In this document: one piece after another, positions 26,946 to 36,910 of the stretch | Position numbering within the stretch: the stretch's first letter is position 1 | How the letters are laid out: each line of letters begins with the position of its first letter | DNA from: Winogradskyella psychrotolerans | Lineage (GTDB): Bacteria; Bacteroidota; Bacteroidia; Flavobacteriales; Flavobacteriaceae | Assembly (NCBI RefSeq): GCF_018860565.1 | Contig: NZ_JAHKPS010000029.1 | Coordinates: 47,018 to 111,017 of the forward strand | Direction: 5' to 3' | Length of the DNA: 64,000 nt | The notes under the pieces: model-generated | What the model saw: the letters and a program-made list of their open reading frames with translations, nothing else | Databases searched by the model: none | What the model was told of the DNA's origin: nothing | Made by a program: the position numbers and the translations under genes

Positions 26946-29369
26946 TTATCCTTTGGTAATATCTATTTTTTCGATCACTTTTTCAACCTCACCAGCTTTG
27001 TTAGTTAATGATGCTTCAAATGTTTTTAGTGAATTCTCTACTTGAGTTTTAGTTCCTTTAAAAACAATGGTTTTTAATATTTTTTCTCCATCTTTAATCG
27101 TTGAGTAATCAACTGTAGCTACGGCTTCAATATCTTCAGAATCAATAGTCATTTCAATAGAAAAGTCTTCTTCAATATTGGCCAAACCTATGTCATTAGC
27201 ATGACCACCTAAGATAGGGGCAATGACCAAACCGATTAAACAGGTTAATTTAATTAAGATATTCATTGATGGTCCAGAAGTATCTTTAAAAGGATCACCA
27301 ACAGTATCTCCTGTTACTGCAGCTTTGTGCGCTTCAGAACCTTTAAACGTCATCTCTCCGTTAATTTCAACACCAGCTTCAAAAGATTTCTTAGCGTTAT
27401 CCCAAGCACCACCGGCATTGTTTTGGAAGATAGCCCATAACACACCAGATACAGTAACACCAGCCATATAACCACCTAACATTTCAGCAATCGCTAAATT
27501 ATTCATTCCAAAAATCATAGGAACAAAAGCAATTACTAAAGGAAAACCAATAGTTAATAATCCTGGTAACATCATTTCTTTTAAAGAAGCTTGTGTAGAA
27601 ATAGCTACACATTTATCGTATTCTGGTTGTCCTGTCCCTTCCATAATTCCAGGGATATCTCTAAACTGACGACGCACTTCTTCTACCATTTCCATAGCTG
27701 CTTTACCTACAGCATTCATGGCTAAGGCAGAGAATACTACTGGCACCATACCACCAACAAATAACATCGCTAATACAGGTGCTTTAAAGATGTTAATGCC
27801 GTCAATACCTGTAAAGGTTACATAGGCAGCAAATAAGGCTAACGATGTTAAAGCTGCAGAAGCAATAGCGAATCCTTTTCCTGTTGCAGCTGTTGTGTTA
27901 CCAACCGAATCTAAAATATCTGTACGCTCTCTAACGATAGGTTCTTGTTCACTCATTTCAGCAATACCACCTGCGTTATCAGATATTGGTCCAAAGGCAT
28001 CAATAGCCAATTGCATAGCTGTTGTTGCCATCATCGCAGAAGCAGCTAAAGCTACACCATAGAATCCAGCAAAAGCATATGATGCCCAAATAGCTCCAGC
28101 AAATAATAATACGGATGGGAATGTAGAAATCATACCTGTAGCTAAACCCGCAATAATGTTTGTACCTGCTCCTGTGCTTGACTGTTGTACAATATTTAAA
28201 ATTGGTTTTTTACCTAAACCTGTATAATATTCCGTTACTGAAGAAATCACTGCTCCTACAAATAAACCAACTAAGGTGGCGTAGAATACTCGCATTGAAG
28301 AAATGTCTTGTAAGCCTTCTCCAAAGAAGTTCATTTGCATGGTTTCAGGTAACATCCAAGTTACTAAACCAAAACACGATACAGCAACCAGTATAATAGA
28401 TGTCCAGTTACCTATATTTAAAGCTCCCATAACCTGAGCTTCTTTAGCGTCGTTACTTTTTATTTTTACCAACATTGTACCGATGATTGAAATAATGATT
28501 CCTGCACCAGCTATTGCCATTGGTAATAAGATTGGGCCAATACCTCCAAACAGGTCATCAACTGCTCCACCCATATCTTTTATGACATAGTTTCCAAGAA
28601 CCATTGCCGCCAATACGGTTGCGACATAAGATCCAAATAAATCGGCTCCCATACCAGCAACATCACCAACATTATCACCTACGTTGTCTGCAATAGTTGC
28701 AGGATTACGAGGATCATCTTCTGGAATACCAGCTTCAACTTTGCCAACTAAATCGGCACCAACATCTGCAGCTTTAGTATAAATACCACCACCTACTCTT
28801 GCGAATAAAGCAATTGATTCAGCACCTAATGAGAAACCTGCAAGTGTTTCTAATACTATGGTCATATCCATTGTATTGGTCCACTCACCTCCCATAAATA
28901 CATGGAAAAACACGATAAAGAAAACGGTTAAGCCTAAAACGGCTAAACCAGCAACACCAAGTCCCATTACAGTACCACCTCCAAAAGAGATTTTTAATGC
29001 GTTTGGTAAACTTGTACGTGCGGCTTGTGTTGTTCTAACATTTGTTTTAGTTGCAATCTTCATGCCTATATTTCCCGCAAAAGCAGAGAATACAGCACCA
29101 AAAACAAAAGCAATTACAATTAGCCAATGCGTTGTTGGAACAATGAAAGCGACTAAAGTTAATAAGGCTGCTACAATGACTACAAAAATGGCAAGCAATC
29201 TATATTCCGCATTTAAGAACGCCAACGCACCTTCATAGATATGATCTGAAATTTCTTTCATTTTACCATCTCCAGCGTCTTGTTTCATTACCCAAGATTG
29301 CTTTATAAGCATGTAAATTAACCCTAAAAGTGCCAAAGCTATTGGCATATAAATCATCATTGACTCCAT
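26946..29369 (-). CDS. hppA: Membrane-bound ion-pumping pyrophosphatase, K+-dependent type
   Basis: The 807-residue polytopic protein couples PPi hydrolysis to Na+ and/or H+ export. The active-site stretch [13 protein letters not shown], then [20 protein letters not shown], is intact. [10 protein letters not shown] carries Ala at the position where K+-independent enzymes have Lys, so the K+-dependent class is indicated (established family rule). It has a soluble C-terminal extension of about 70-80 residues after the last membrane helix ([10 protein letters not shown]), with beta-like [14 protein letters not shown]. The soluble pyrophosphatase gene lies 145 bp upstream. Which cation is pumped cannot be read here. 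Confidence 0.93.
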   Translation of the reverse strand: MESMMIYMPIALALLGLIYMLIKQSWVMKQDAGDGKMKEISDHIYEGALAFLNAEYRLLAIFVVIVAALLTLVAFIVPTTHWLIVIAFVFGAVFSAFAGNIGMKIATKTNVRTTQAARTSLPNALKISFGGGTVMGLGVAGLAVLGLTVFFIVFFHVFMGGEWTNTMDMTIVLETLAGFSLGAESIALFARVGGGIYTKAADVGADLVGKVEAGIPEDDPRNPATIADNVGDNVGDVAGMGADLFGSYVATVLAAMVLGNYVIKDMGGAVDDLFGGIGPILLPMAIAGAGIIISIIGTMLVKIKSNDAKEAQVMGALNIGNWTSIILVAVSCFGLVTWMLPETMQMNFFGEGLQDISSMRVFYATLVGLFVGAVISSVTEYYTGLGKKPILNIVQQSSTGAGTNIIAGLATGMISTFPSVLLFAGAIWASYAFAGFYGVALAASAMMATTAMQLAIDAFGPISDNAGGIAEMSEQEPIVRERTDILDSVGNTTAATGKGFAIASAALTSLALFAAYVTFTGIDGINIFKAPVLAMLFVGGMVPVVFSALAMNAVGKAAMEMVEEVRRQFRDIPGIMEGTGQPEYDKCVAISTQASLKEMMLPGLLTIGFPLVIAFVPMIFGMNNLAIAEMLGGYMAGVTVSGVLWAIFQNNAGGAWDNAKKSFEAGVEINGEMTFKGSEAHKAAVTGDTVGDPFKDTSGPSMNILIKLTCLIGLVIAPILGGHANDIGLANIEEDFSIEMTIDSEDIEAVATVDYSTIKDGEKILKTIVFKGTKTQVENSLKTFEASLTNKAGEVEKVIEKIDITKG

Positions 29370-29435
29370 ATTATAATATTTAATTTAATTAGTTATTAGC
29401 TAGGTAAATGTAATAAAATGAATCATATTTTTACG

Positions 29436-29471
29436 AAAAAAGCAATATCAATTAATTGATATTGCTTTTTT
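29436..29471 (-). terminator. Perfect 36-base palindromic terminator after ppa
   Basis: Positions 29436-29471 form an uninterrupted 18+18 inverted repeat with A6 and T6 ends, 43 bp beyond the ppa stop. It should end ppa transcripts and insulate hppA. Confidence 0.85.
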
Positions 29472-29514
29472 AATAGTTTTTAGGTGAAAAACTTTGGATT
29501 CCTAAAAAAGAATG

Positions 29515-30042
29515 TTAAATCGTAAACGTGCGTTTCTTTTTGTGTTCGCTTTCATCATAACGTTGTATACATTCGTGGTAGATTTTTATAGCTTCTGCAG
29601 CATCACCCCATCCTCCTGTATCAACTTTTTTCTTTTCTAAATCTTTGTAAACTTTAAAGAAATGTTCAATTTCTTTTAGTCTGTGAGGGTTTAAATCATT
29701 GATATCTTTATTGTTACTCCATATAGGGTCTGAAACTGGTACACAAATAATTTTTTCATCTGGTCCTTTTTCATCCGTCATATGGAAAACACCAATTGGT
29801 CTCACTTCCATTACGACCATTGGATATGTAGGTTGATGTCCTAAAACTAAAACATCTAAAGGATCACTATCTAAAGCTAAAGTTTCAGGAATGAAGCCAT
29901 AATCACCTGGATACATCATAGATGAAAAAAGCATGCGATCAAACCTTATCTTGTGTAATGTGAAATCGTATTCATATTTATTACGACTTCCTTTTGGTAT
30001 TTCAATTAATACATCGAAAGTTAATTCTTCTGATTCTGACAT
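29515..30042 (-). CDS. ppa: Soluble inorganic pyrophosphatase, family I
   Basis: The 175-residue cytoplasmic enzyme hydrolyses PPi to phosphate. LDSDPLDVLVLG holds the three-Asp family I signature (DxDPxD), EIPKGSRNKYEYD gives the substrate-binding Lys/Arg/Tyr, and KEIEHFFKVYKDLE is the C-terminal signature. Length is standard. It has its own strong promoter (30146-30117) and a terminator. The membrane pyrophosphatase gene lies directly downstream, so the cell has both a wasteful and an energy-conserving route for PPi side by side. Confidence 0.95.
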   Translation of the reverse strand: MSESEELTFDVLIEIPKGSRNKYEYDFTLHKIRFDRMLFSSMMYPGDYGFIPETLALDSDPLDVLVLGHQPTYPMVVMEVRPIGVFHMTDEKGPDEKIICVPVSDPIWSNNKDINDLNPHRLKEIEHFFKVYKDLEKKKVDTGGWGDAAEAIKIYHECIQRYDESEHKKKRTFTI

Positions 30043-30422
30043 GTTTTAAATTGTATTTGGGAGTTCTATTTTTCTTAGAACCGTTATTATATTCTCTGTT
30101 ACATATTTAAGCATGGCAAAGATAATATATTGTGCGAGTTAAGCAATTAATTATGTTTGAGTTTAAGTATATAGTGGCCTACTGATTTTTTAGAATGAGT
30201 CTAGAGTTTATTCTGGTGATTTTATTTTAGAATAATAACGAATAAATTGAGTACGTTAAATGGAGTGATACTTCTAAACGTATATACTAGAATCTGATGT
30301 TTTGTGAAGGGAATAGCTTTAATAAACTAAAGAGGACTTTCCTTCGTCAAATTGTTTCACTAATTTCGTTTCATCTGTAATGTGCAATAGAATTACACGA
30401 TATTTAAAATAGTTATTCAAGT
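30043..30422. other. 380-bp divergent intergenic region between ppa and cysE
   Basis: It holds the ppa promoter (30117-30146) and, closer to cysE, a possible weak -7 box TAATTTCG near 30361. I see no riboswitch, strong hairpin or open frame in the middle 200 bp. Confidence 0.5.
30117..30146 (-). promoter_or_regulatory. Consensus flavobacterial promoter for ppa
   Basis: On the minus strand TTG (30146-30144), exactly 19 bases, then a perfect TATCTTTG (30124-30117). This is the best consensus match I found in the window. It predicts a 5' leader of about 65-70 bases. Confidence 0.75.
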
Positions 30423-31211
30423 ATGGATTCGAACTTAATTAAAGTTATAAATCAACATAAACAAATTATTAAGGTTTCAATCACTTTAAAGGAAGAATCG
30501 CAGCGTTTCACAAAATTGCTGTTTAAGGCGTTTTATGACGGTGATACCGATGCCGAAGACGCTTTACAGAAACTTGAAGTGTTATTTGTATCGATACGTA
30601 ATATGGCTTGTCCGCATACTAAAAATATGCCTTGCAAACGTTGGAATGATTTTAAAGCTAATATTCCAGATTTATACGCTAGTTTAAAAAAAGATGCTGA
30701 AGCGATTTTCAACAATGATCCAGCAGCGCAATCCATAGAAGAAATATATGTAGCCTATCCGGGCTTTTTTGCTATTTCTATTTATAGGATGGCAAGAGTT
30801 TTTTATCAATTAAATTTACCACTTATACCAAGATTAATGACCGAGTATGCTCATCGTATTACAGGTATCGATATACATCCTGGTGCTACAATTGGAGAGT
30901 CATTTTTTATAGATCATGGTACAGGTGTGGTTATCGGAGAAACTACAGAAATACATAATAATGTTAAGGTATATCAAGGTGTCACCTTAGGAGCATTAAC
31001 CGTAAAGAAACAACATCAAAATACAAAGCGCCATCCCACGATTGAGGAATATGTTACCATTTATGCTAATGCGACTATTTTAGGAGGTGATACTATTATA
31101 GGTGAAAATAGTGTGATTGGTGGTAATACATGGCTAACGGAATCTGTTCCAAAAAAATCTATTGTAACTCACAATCATCAAGTTGAAATTTTTTCGAAAA
31201 ATAAAAAGTAA
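30423..31211 (+). CDS. cysE: Serine O-acetyltransferase
   Basis: The 262-residue enzyme makes O-acetylserine from serine and acetyl-CoA, the first step of cysteine synthesis. It has an N-terminal helical region (1-130) and a left-handed beta-helix with hexapeptide repeats from about 150 (IDIHPGATIGESFFIDHG, then GVVIGETTEI and NNVKVYQGVTLGA), containing the catalytic Asp/His of the family (DIHPGA, IDHGTG). It ends two bases before cysM, so the pair forms one operon that converts serine to cysteine. Confidence 0.93.
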   Translation: MDSNLIKVINQHKQIIKVSITLKEESQRFTKLLFKAFYDGDTDAEDALQKLEVLFVSIRNMACPHTKNMPCKRWNDFKANIPDLYASLKKDAEAIFNNDPAAQSIEEIYVAYPGFFAISIYRMARVFYQLNLPLIPRLMTEYAHRITGIDIHPGATIGESFFIDHGTGVVIGETTEIHNNVKVYQGVTLGALTVKKQHQNTKRHPTIEEYVTIYANATILGGDTIIGENSVIGGNTWLTESVPKKSIVTHNHQVEIFSKNKK

Positions 31212-31213
31212 TT

Positions 31214-32092
31214 ATGAACAAGACCTTAATAGATCAAATTGGAAATACACCTATGGTGAAATCTATAGTACTAAATACAAATCCTAAGGTAAGTTTGTAT
31301 TTTAAGCTTGAAGGCAATAATCCAGGGGGTAGTGTTAAAGATAGAGCTGCTTATAATATGATTAAAAGCGCTCTCGATTCAAAAAAAATAGATCAATCAT
31401 CGAAATTAATTGAGGCAACAAGCGGTAACACAGGGATTGCCTTAGCAATGATTGCAAGTATTTATAAGTTGAATATTGAACTAGTAATGCCAGATACAGC
31501 GACCAAAGAACGGGTGCAAATGATGCGCGCTTATGGAGCAATAGTGACATTACATCCGGATGGTATAGAAGGTGCTAGAGATTATGCTATTGACAAGGTT
31601 GAAAATAACAGTTACTTCTCCTTTAATCAATTTGCTAATGACGATAATTGGAAAGCGCATTACAAAACCACAGGCCCTGAAATTTGGAGAGATACAGAAG
31701 GTAGGATTACGCATTTCGTTTCTGCAATGGGAACTACAGGAACTATAATGGGAACTGCTACCTTTTTGAAAGAACAGAATGCAGATCTGAAAATTGTAGG
31801 TGTACAACCAACTGATGGTTCTAAAATCCCTGGGATTAGAAAATGGCCAAAAGCCTATTTGCCTAAAATATTTGATGCTTCTAAAGTCGATCAAACGATT
31901 GAAGTTAGTAAAGATGAAGCCTTAGCAATGACACGACGATTGGCGAAAGAAGAAGGTATATTTGCAGGAATGAGTAGTGGAGGAGCGACAGCAGCAGCTT
32001 TAAAATTAGTAAATGAATTAGAAAGCGGCATTGTGGTTTGTATTATTTGTGATCGCGGCGATAGGTATTTGTCCTCGGACTTATTCGAGTAG
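31214..32092 (+). CDS. cysM: Cysteine synthase B (O-acetylserine sulfhydrylase)
   Basis: The 292-residue PLP enzyme replaces the acetyl group of O-acetylserine with sulfide or thiosulfate. Lys42 in GGSVKDRAA binds PLP, TSGNTG at 69-74 binds substrate, and GTTGTIMGT is the phosphate-binding loop. The shorter length and the KIPGIRKWP region fit CysM more than CysK. It follows cysE by two bases and converges with the DUF5686 gene 49 bp away, without an obvious hairpin terminator. Confidence 0.93.
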   Translation: MNKTLIDQIGNTPMVKSIVLNTNPKVSLYFKLEGNNPGGSVKDRAAYNMIKSALDSKKIDQSSKLIEATSGNTGIALAMIASIYKLNIELVMPDTATKERVQMMRAYGAIVTLHPDGIEGARDYAIDKVENNSYFSFNQFANDDNWKAHYKTTGPEIWRDTEGRITHFVSAMGTTGTIMGTATFLKEQNADLKIVGVQPTDGSKIPGIRKWPKAYLPKIFDASKVDQTIEVSKDEALAMTRRLAKEEGIFAGMSSGGATAAALKLVNELESGIVVCIICDRGDRYLSSDLFE

Positions 32093-32141
32093 ATATTAAT
32101 CTATCTCAATTTATTGTTGACGCTAAGAGATTCTACTGTTT

Positions 32142-34655
32142 CTAAAAATAGAATCCAAAACTACCTGTAATGCCAAAAGGTCTCGCGTCTGGTCGGTCTA
32201 GGTAGTTTCCTCTAAAGTTAAAGTCTAATCTTAAAACTTTAAAAATATTGGCAACACCAAAACTATACTCGTAATAGATTCGTGAATCTGGAGCAACCAA
32301 TGTAAATTCAACAGGATTGCCAGTAATGCTAAGGTCTCTGTTTTCTTGAGATAATTCACCCCAAACACCTCTTAAACTTAAAATAGCTCTTAAATTATAT
32401 TTCTTTAAAAATGGAATGCGTGAAAATAGACGTCCATTAAAATTATGCTCTACATGCATTGATGTATATGTGTCTGTAACAAACTCATAGAAGTCAAGTT
32501 GAGAAAAGGTATTATAAATTGAAAAATAGGTCTGGTTCCCTGGTACAATATTTAGTAGCGAAAGCGGAACTTCTCCATAAGTTTTACCTGCTTCGATAGA
32601 TGTTGTTAAACGGCCAAAACCACCAACTTGCCATGGTTGTATATATGAGAATTGTACTTTTGTATAATCAAAATCACTGTTAAACCAACTGCGATCTCCA
32701 CGACTTACTTGTGCAAATAATCTTGCGAAATTGTCATTTTTTTCTTTTCGTTCAACTCCAAAACCTGTCATTTGGCGTTTTGGGTAAAAGGCTAATGAGA
32801 GTCGGCTTTCAAATTGTTTTACCTCAGAAGAAATTCCGGATGATGCTTCTGCATCATTATAATCTAAACTAAAAGTAGGAGAGGCAGAGCTTAATGTACG
32901 GAAACTACCATCTAAGCGTATTTCGAAATTTCTAGCAGCTTCAATAGACATTCCGAGATTGGTTAAATTGATATTGGTTAATTTATCATTAGAACCAGTA
33001 CCAATAACAGAGGAAGATGCTAAGCTTCGACCAAGGACATCTGTAGAGCTTGTTAAACTTGCTCCAATTTGTTCTATGTCGCGCCTGTTTCCGCCAAACA
33101 GGGTTAATCGGCTTCGTTTATCTAGCAACCATTTTCCAGAAAGGCCGTATTTAAATTTATCGTCTTTAAAGCCATAAGCCATAAAGCCTTCAACCCTCCA
33201 CATATCGTTGGGGCCAAAATAAGTTCGTCCTCCTGTTCTTAAGCGTAAACCTTCAACTTCATTATATCCAAAAGTTGAGAAAATAGGACCATAATCAAAA
33301 TTAATGCTTGGAAATTCTACATAACCAGAAGCAAGAATGCTTCCTAAATTATACAATCGCTTAAACTTCTTCACTGTTTTAAGCGTGTCTAACATTTTGT
33401 AAACCCCTTTTTCATCTTTGTTTAAGGCTTCAAGTCTATTGTTTTCCCAAAAATCATCTTCTCTATTATAAACGTCTTTATCATAATCATAGACAACTTT
33501 ATCATAGAATTTAGGGTCTTCTTTAGGCTGATTAAATTTGTAATTATCGTAAATTGTAGTTCGTTTACCATAAACACCTCTAGATTGTTCCTTTTTATTA
33601 AATGCAAAATCGGAAAGAAAATAATCGCGTTTAATAAGAAATAAAGAGTCGCTTAGTACTTCAAACTCTTGTTCTATATAAATTTCTTTTACCCAATTGA
33701 TATTAGCACTTTTAGATGCTTGAAGGTTTATTTCTTTAATGGCGTAGGTAGAGTCGTTAACCCAAAAGTCGCCTTTAAAAGTCAATTCGTTTTTTCGTCT
33801 AGGATAATATATAATGTTGTAGCACCATTTATTATCAATAAATGCACTGTCTGACAATACGTAATTATAGGTTTGGATACCTGTTCTACTTAATGGGCTT
33901 ACAAAGCTCTTATCAAAAAACTTTAGGTAATTATCATAGACATTATACTCGGAATATAAATCGTCTATAAAGTCTATAATGATTTGGTTGTTGCTAAATC
34001 CTGAGTTTTTATTTCCTAATAAATCTTCTCGTTCTTTCTTAAGAATATTATCGCCAGATATTTTTTTAACAGATTCGTTTAAGAAAATAGGCAAATACGT
34101 TTTTCCAGTAACGTTTGAAGTATCTACTTCTTCAAAAACAAACTCCATACCTTTAAAGAGTTTACTTTTTATTAAAGCACTATCTATAGTGTTAAGGTCA
34201 AATTCAACTTTTTCATACTGGTCGTATTCGTATTGTTTAAATTGACTTAAACCATTTTGTCGTTTACGTTCCCAAATTTTCTTAAGAATTCTAATCGCTG
34301 GATTTTCGGAGGCTTTTTTAGATTGTTTTCCGGTAACAATAAGCACCTCGTCTAAAGAGGAAGCTTCTTCTTTTAATATAAATTTTAAATCGTAATTAAC
34401 ACGTTTGGTTAGTGGAATTTCTAAAACTTCAAAACCAATAAAAGACACAATTATGGTTTCCCATGTTTCATCAGATTCTAGATAAAACTTTCCATCTTCA
34501 TTAGTAATGGTACCTTGTGTAGAACCTTTAAAGAAAATATTAACATAAGGAAGTGCTACGTTGTTTTCATCAAACACGTATCCACTAGCTTTTGTCTGTG
34601 AGATTGCAGAAAAAAAGCCTAGAACAAAAAAAAGTGTAAATAATTTTAATTTCAT
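32142..34655 (-). CDS. DUF5686 outer-membrane protein with carboxypeptidase regulatory-like domain
   Basis: I choose the ATG at 34655, because it gives a clean signal peptide (MKLKLFTLFFVLG, cleavage near SAISQ); a longer frame from 34676 adds seven residues. The about 837-residue product has a CarboxypepD_reg-like domain (about 20-100: ASGYVFDENNVALPYVNI) and a long DUF5686 region ending in a beta-strand with ITGSFGFYF. That terminal aromatic pattern fits an outer-membrane barrel. Function is unknown. It is transcribed downstream of pdhB with an 85-bp gap and no metabolic connection. Confidence 0.88.
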   Translation of the reverse strand: MKLKLFTLFFVLGFFSAISQTKASGYVFDENNVALPYVNIFFKGSTQGTITNEDGKFYLESDETWETIIVSFIGFEVLEIPLTKRVNYDLKFILKEEASSLDEVLIVTGKQSKKASENPAIRILKKIWERKRQNGLSQFKQYEYDQYEKVEFDLNTIDSALIKSKLFKGMEFVFEEVDTSNVTGKTYLPIFLNESVKKISGDNILKKEREDLLGNKNSGFSNNQIIIDFIDDLYSEYNVYDNYLKFFDKSFVSPLSRTGIQTYNYVLSDSAFIDNKWCYNIIYYPRRKNELTFKGDFWVNDSTYAIKEINLQASKSANINWVKEIYIEQEFEVLSDSLFLIKRDYFLSDFAFNKKEQSRGVYGKRTTIYDNYKFNQPKEDPKFYDKVVYDYDKDVYNREDDFWENNRLEALNKDEKGVYKMLDTLKTVKKFKRLYNLGSILASGYVEFPSINFDYGPIFSTFGYNEVEGLRLRTGGRTYFGPNDMWRVEGFMAYGFKDDKFKYGLSGKWLLDKRSRLTLFGGNRRDIEQIGASLTSSTDVLGRSLASSSVIGTGSNDKLTNINLTNLGMSIEAARNFEIRLDGSFRTLSSASPTFSLDYNDAEASSGISSEVKQFESRLSLAFYPKRQMTGFGVERKEKNDNFARLFAQVSRGDRSWFNSDFDYTKVQFSYIQPWQVGGFGRLTTSIEAGKTYGEVPLSLLNIVPGNQTYFSIYNTFSQLDFYEFVTDTYTSMHVEHNFNGRLFSRIPFLKKYNLRAILSLRGVWGELSQENRDLSITGNPVEFTLVAPDSRIYYEYSFGVANIFKVLRLDFNFRGNYLDRPDARPFGITGSFGFYF

Positions 34656-34740
34656 ATTAAAAATAAACTTCATCAATAACCATGCTAAACTTTAGGTAGA
34701 GGGTTACTAATGAAGTTTTTTAAACGCAGAAAACTGCAAT

Positions 34741-35718
34741 TTATTTGTACATTACTTTTTTTACTGCTTTAATAACATCGTCGCTATTAGGCAACCATTC
34801 TGCTAATAAAACAGGAGAGTATGGTGCAGGAGTATCTGCGGTATTTATTTTAACAACTGGAGCATCTAAATAATCAAATGCTTCTGATTGTACTAAGTAA
34901 GTGATGTCAGTAGCTACATTTCCAAATGGCCATGCTTCTTCTAAAACAACTAATCTATTGGTTTTCTTCACAGATTTTAAAATGGCCTCTCTATCCATTG
35001 GACGAACAGTTCTTAAATCTATAATTTCACAAGAAATACCTTCTTTTTCTAATTCGTCTGCAGCTTTGTAAGCTTCTTTTATGATTTTACCAAAAGATAC
35101 GATAGTAACATCTGTTCCTTCACGTTTCACATCTGCAACACCAATTGGTATTACATATTCTCCTTCTGGTACTTCGCCTTTATCACCGTACATTTGCTCA
35201 CTTTCCATAAAAATTACAGGATCGTCATCTCTAATGGCAGCTTTTAATAAACCTTTAGCGTCATATGGATTTGAAGGAACAATAACTTTTAATCCTGGAG
35301 TGTTAGCAAACCAGCTTTCAAAAGCTTGAGAGTGCGTTGCTGCTAGTTGACCAGCAGATGCTGTTGGTCCTCTAAATACAATTGGACATTTAAACTGTCC
35401 ACCAGACATTTGTCTAATTTTGGCCGCATTATTTATAATTTGATCAATTCCAACCAAAGAGAAGTTAAACGTCATATATTCTACAATAGGTCGATTGCCC
35501 GTCATTGTAGATCCAATGGCAATACCAGCAAAACCAAGTTCTGCAATAGGTGTATCTATGACGCGTTTAGCACCAAACTCGTCTAACATCCCTTTAGATG
35601 CTTTATAAGCACCATTGTATTCCGCTACTTCTTCACCCATAAGATAAACGCTTTCATCTCTGCGCATTTCTTCACTCATGGCCTCGCAAATAGCTTCTCT
35701 AAATTGAATTGTCTTCAT
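34741..35718 (-). CDS. pdhB: Pyruvate dehydrogenase E1 component, beta subunit
   Basis: The 325-residue protein is the transketolase C-terminal half of the heterotetrameric E1, which decarboxylates pyruvate using thiamine diphosphate. EEVAEYNGAYKASKGM contains the conserved catalytic Glu region, and FRGPTASAGQLAATHSQAFESW plus the DAPVVKI and DTPAPYSP C-terminal motifs are typical of PdhB. The alpha subunit and E2 are not in this window. A perfect -7 box (TATTTTTG, 35748-35741) lies 23 bp upstream. Confidence 0.92.
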   Translation of the reverse strand: MKTIQFREAICEAMSEEMRRDESVYLMGEEVAEYNGAYKASKGMLDEFGAKRVIDTPIAELGFAGIAIGSTMTGNRPIVEYMTFNFSLVGIDQIINNAAKIRQMSGGQFKCPIVFRGPTASAGQLAATHSQAFESWFANTPGLKVIVPSNPYDAKGLLKAAIRDDDPVIFMESEQMYGDKGEVPEGEYVIPIGVADVKREGTDVTIVSFGKIIKEAYKAADELEKEGISCEIIDLRTVRPMDREAILKSVKKTNRLVVLEEAWPFGNVATDITYLVQSEAFDYLDAPVVKINTADTPAPYSPVLLAEWLPNSDDVIKAVKKVMYK

Positions 35719-36034
35719 GCTTTTGTTTTTATTCGAGCTGCAAAAATAATAATTCTAGACTATATAATGACATTAAATTTAAAGTGAACGAATAAAAAAA
35801 TGAGAAGTTCTATTATTTTTTTTAGTTGAATTTTTTTTCGACTCATTTTTTCAATGAGAGAATTGTGAAATTGTAATAGAATCAGTAAAAAATCTTCAAA
35901 TTTTTAAAAAATTGATAGTTTATTCGATTAAGATTGTGTTTTTCTAAAATATATTATGCGTGCATAGTAAAATTCAAATTATTATTTTTATCTTCGTACT
36001 CAAGAAAAAAGACGTTTAAATAAATCATTTTTAT
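35719..36034. other. 316-bp AT-rich divergent region between pdhB and etfB
   Basis: The region contains long A/T runs and the pdhB -7 box. A near-match -7 element TATCTTCG lies about 40 bp before etfB, without a TTG partner at proper distance. I see no open frame or stable hairpin. Confidence 0.5.
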
Positions 36035-36781
36035 ATGAAAATATTAGTATGTATTAGTCATGTACCTGATACAACATCAAAGATTAATTTCACAGAAGGA
36101 GATACAAAGTTTGACACTAGTGGTGTTCAGTATGTTATTAATCCTAATGACGAGTTTGGTCTAACACGTGCCATGTGGTTTAAAGAAAAACAAGGAGCAA
36201 GTGTAGATGTCGTTAACGTTGGTGGTGCAGAAACAGAGCCAACTTTAAGAAAAGCTTTAGCTATTGGTGCAGACTCGGCAATTAGAGTAAATACAGAGGC
36301 TACAGATGGTTATTCAGTAGCAAAACAATTAGCTAAAGTTGTTAATGATGGTGGTTACGATTTAGTAATAGCAGGAAGAGAATCTATTGATTACAATGGT
36401 GCTATGGTTCCTGGAATGTTAGCTGGAATAATTGGTGCTAATTTTGTAGCCAATTGTATCAGTTTAGAAGTTGATGGCACTAATGTTAAGGCCGTTAGAG
36501 AAATCGATGGCGGTAAGGAAACAGTTAGCACAACTTTACCTTTAGTTATAGGTGGTCAAAAAGGATTAGTTGAAGAAAGTGATCTTCGTATTCCTAATAT
36601 GAGAGGTATTATGATGGCACGTAAAAAACCTTTAACGGTTGTAGAGCCTGCAGATGCTAATGCAGAAACTAAAGCAGTAAGTTTTGAAAAACCAGCTCCA
36701 AAGGGTGCGGTTAAATTGGTTGAAGCCGATAATATAGACGAATTAGTAAACTTACTTCATAACGAAGCTAAGGTAATTTAA
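36035..36781 (+). CDS. etfB: Electron transfer flavoprotein, beta subunit
   Basis: The 248-residue subunit pairs with EtfA to accept electrons from acyl-CoA and other flavin dehydrogenases. It begins MKILVCISHVPDT and has the AMP/ADP-binding NPNDEFGLTRA, AGRESIDYNGAMVPGMLAG and IPNMRGIMMARKK segments of the EtfB family. Length is normal. etfA follows after 129 bp that contain two palindromic repeats, so the two genes are probably co-transcribed through them. Confidence 0.93.
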   Translation: MKILVCISHVPDTTSKINFTEGDTKFDTSGVQYVINPNDEFGLTRAMWFKEKQGASVDVVNVGGAETEPTLRKALAIGADSAIRVNTEATDGYSVAKQLAKVVNDGGYDLVIAGRESIDYNGAMVPGMLAGIIGANFVANCISLEVDGTNVKAVREIDGGKETVSTTLPLVIGGQKGLVEESDLRIPNMRGIMMARKKPLTVVEPADANAETKAVSFEKPAPKGAVKLVEADNIDELVNLLHNEAKVI

Positions 36782-36794
36782 TAAACTTTAATTA

Positions 36795-36838
36795 TTCCGA
36801 AAGGTTACGCTGAGCAGAGTTCAAGTGTTATTTCGGAA
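36795..36838. repeat. REP-like palindrome between etfB and etfA (left unit)
   Basis: TTCCGAAA (36795-36802) and TTTCGGAA (36831-36838) form a perfect 8-bp stem around GGTTACGCTGAGCAGAGTTC. The inner sequence resembles the CACTGAGCxxxGTCGAAGTG palindromes frequent between flavobacterial genes. A related sequence lies at 40529-40548. Confidence 0.5.
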
Positions 36839-36869
36839 CCTCTTAAAGTTAAAGGAAATAGTAATAAGT

Positions 36870-36888
36870 TCCTGAATCAAGTTCAGGA
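36870..36888. repeat. REP-like palindrome between etfB and etfA (right unit)
   Basis: TCCTGAA (36870-36876) and TTCAGGA (36882-36888) form a 7-bp stem with a 5-base loop. I recall TCCTGAA...TTCAGGA as a common intergenic repeat in this family. It lies 22 bp before the etfA start. Confidence 0.5.
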
Positions 36889-36910
36889 TAAATTTTATAA
36901 ATAAAATTTT

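Noticed and set aside
28858..29238. 126-codon plus-strand frame opposite hppA
   Set aside because: Antisense shadow of a membrane protein; it is Lys/Thr/Pro-rich as expected of such a shadow.
30160..30360. Search for a regulatory RNA or S-box before cysE
   Set aside because: No hairpin or conserved core could be found in this stretch.
31550..31894. 114-codon minus-strand frame opposite cysM
   Set aside because: Cys/Phe-rich antisense shadow with no known domain.
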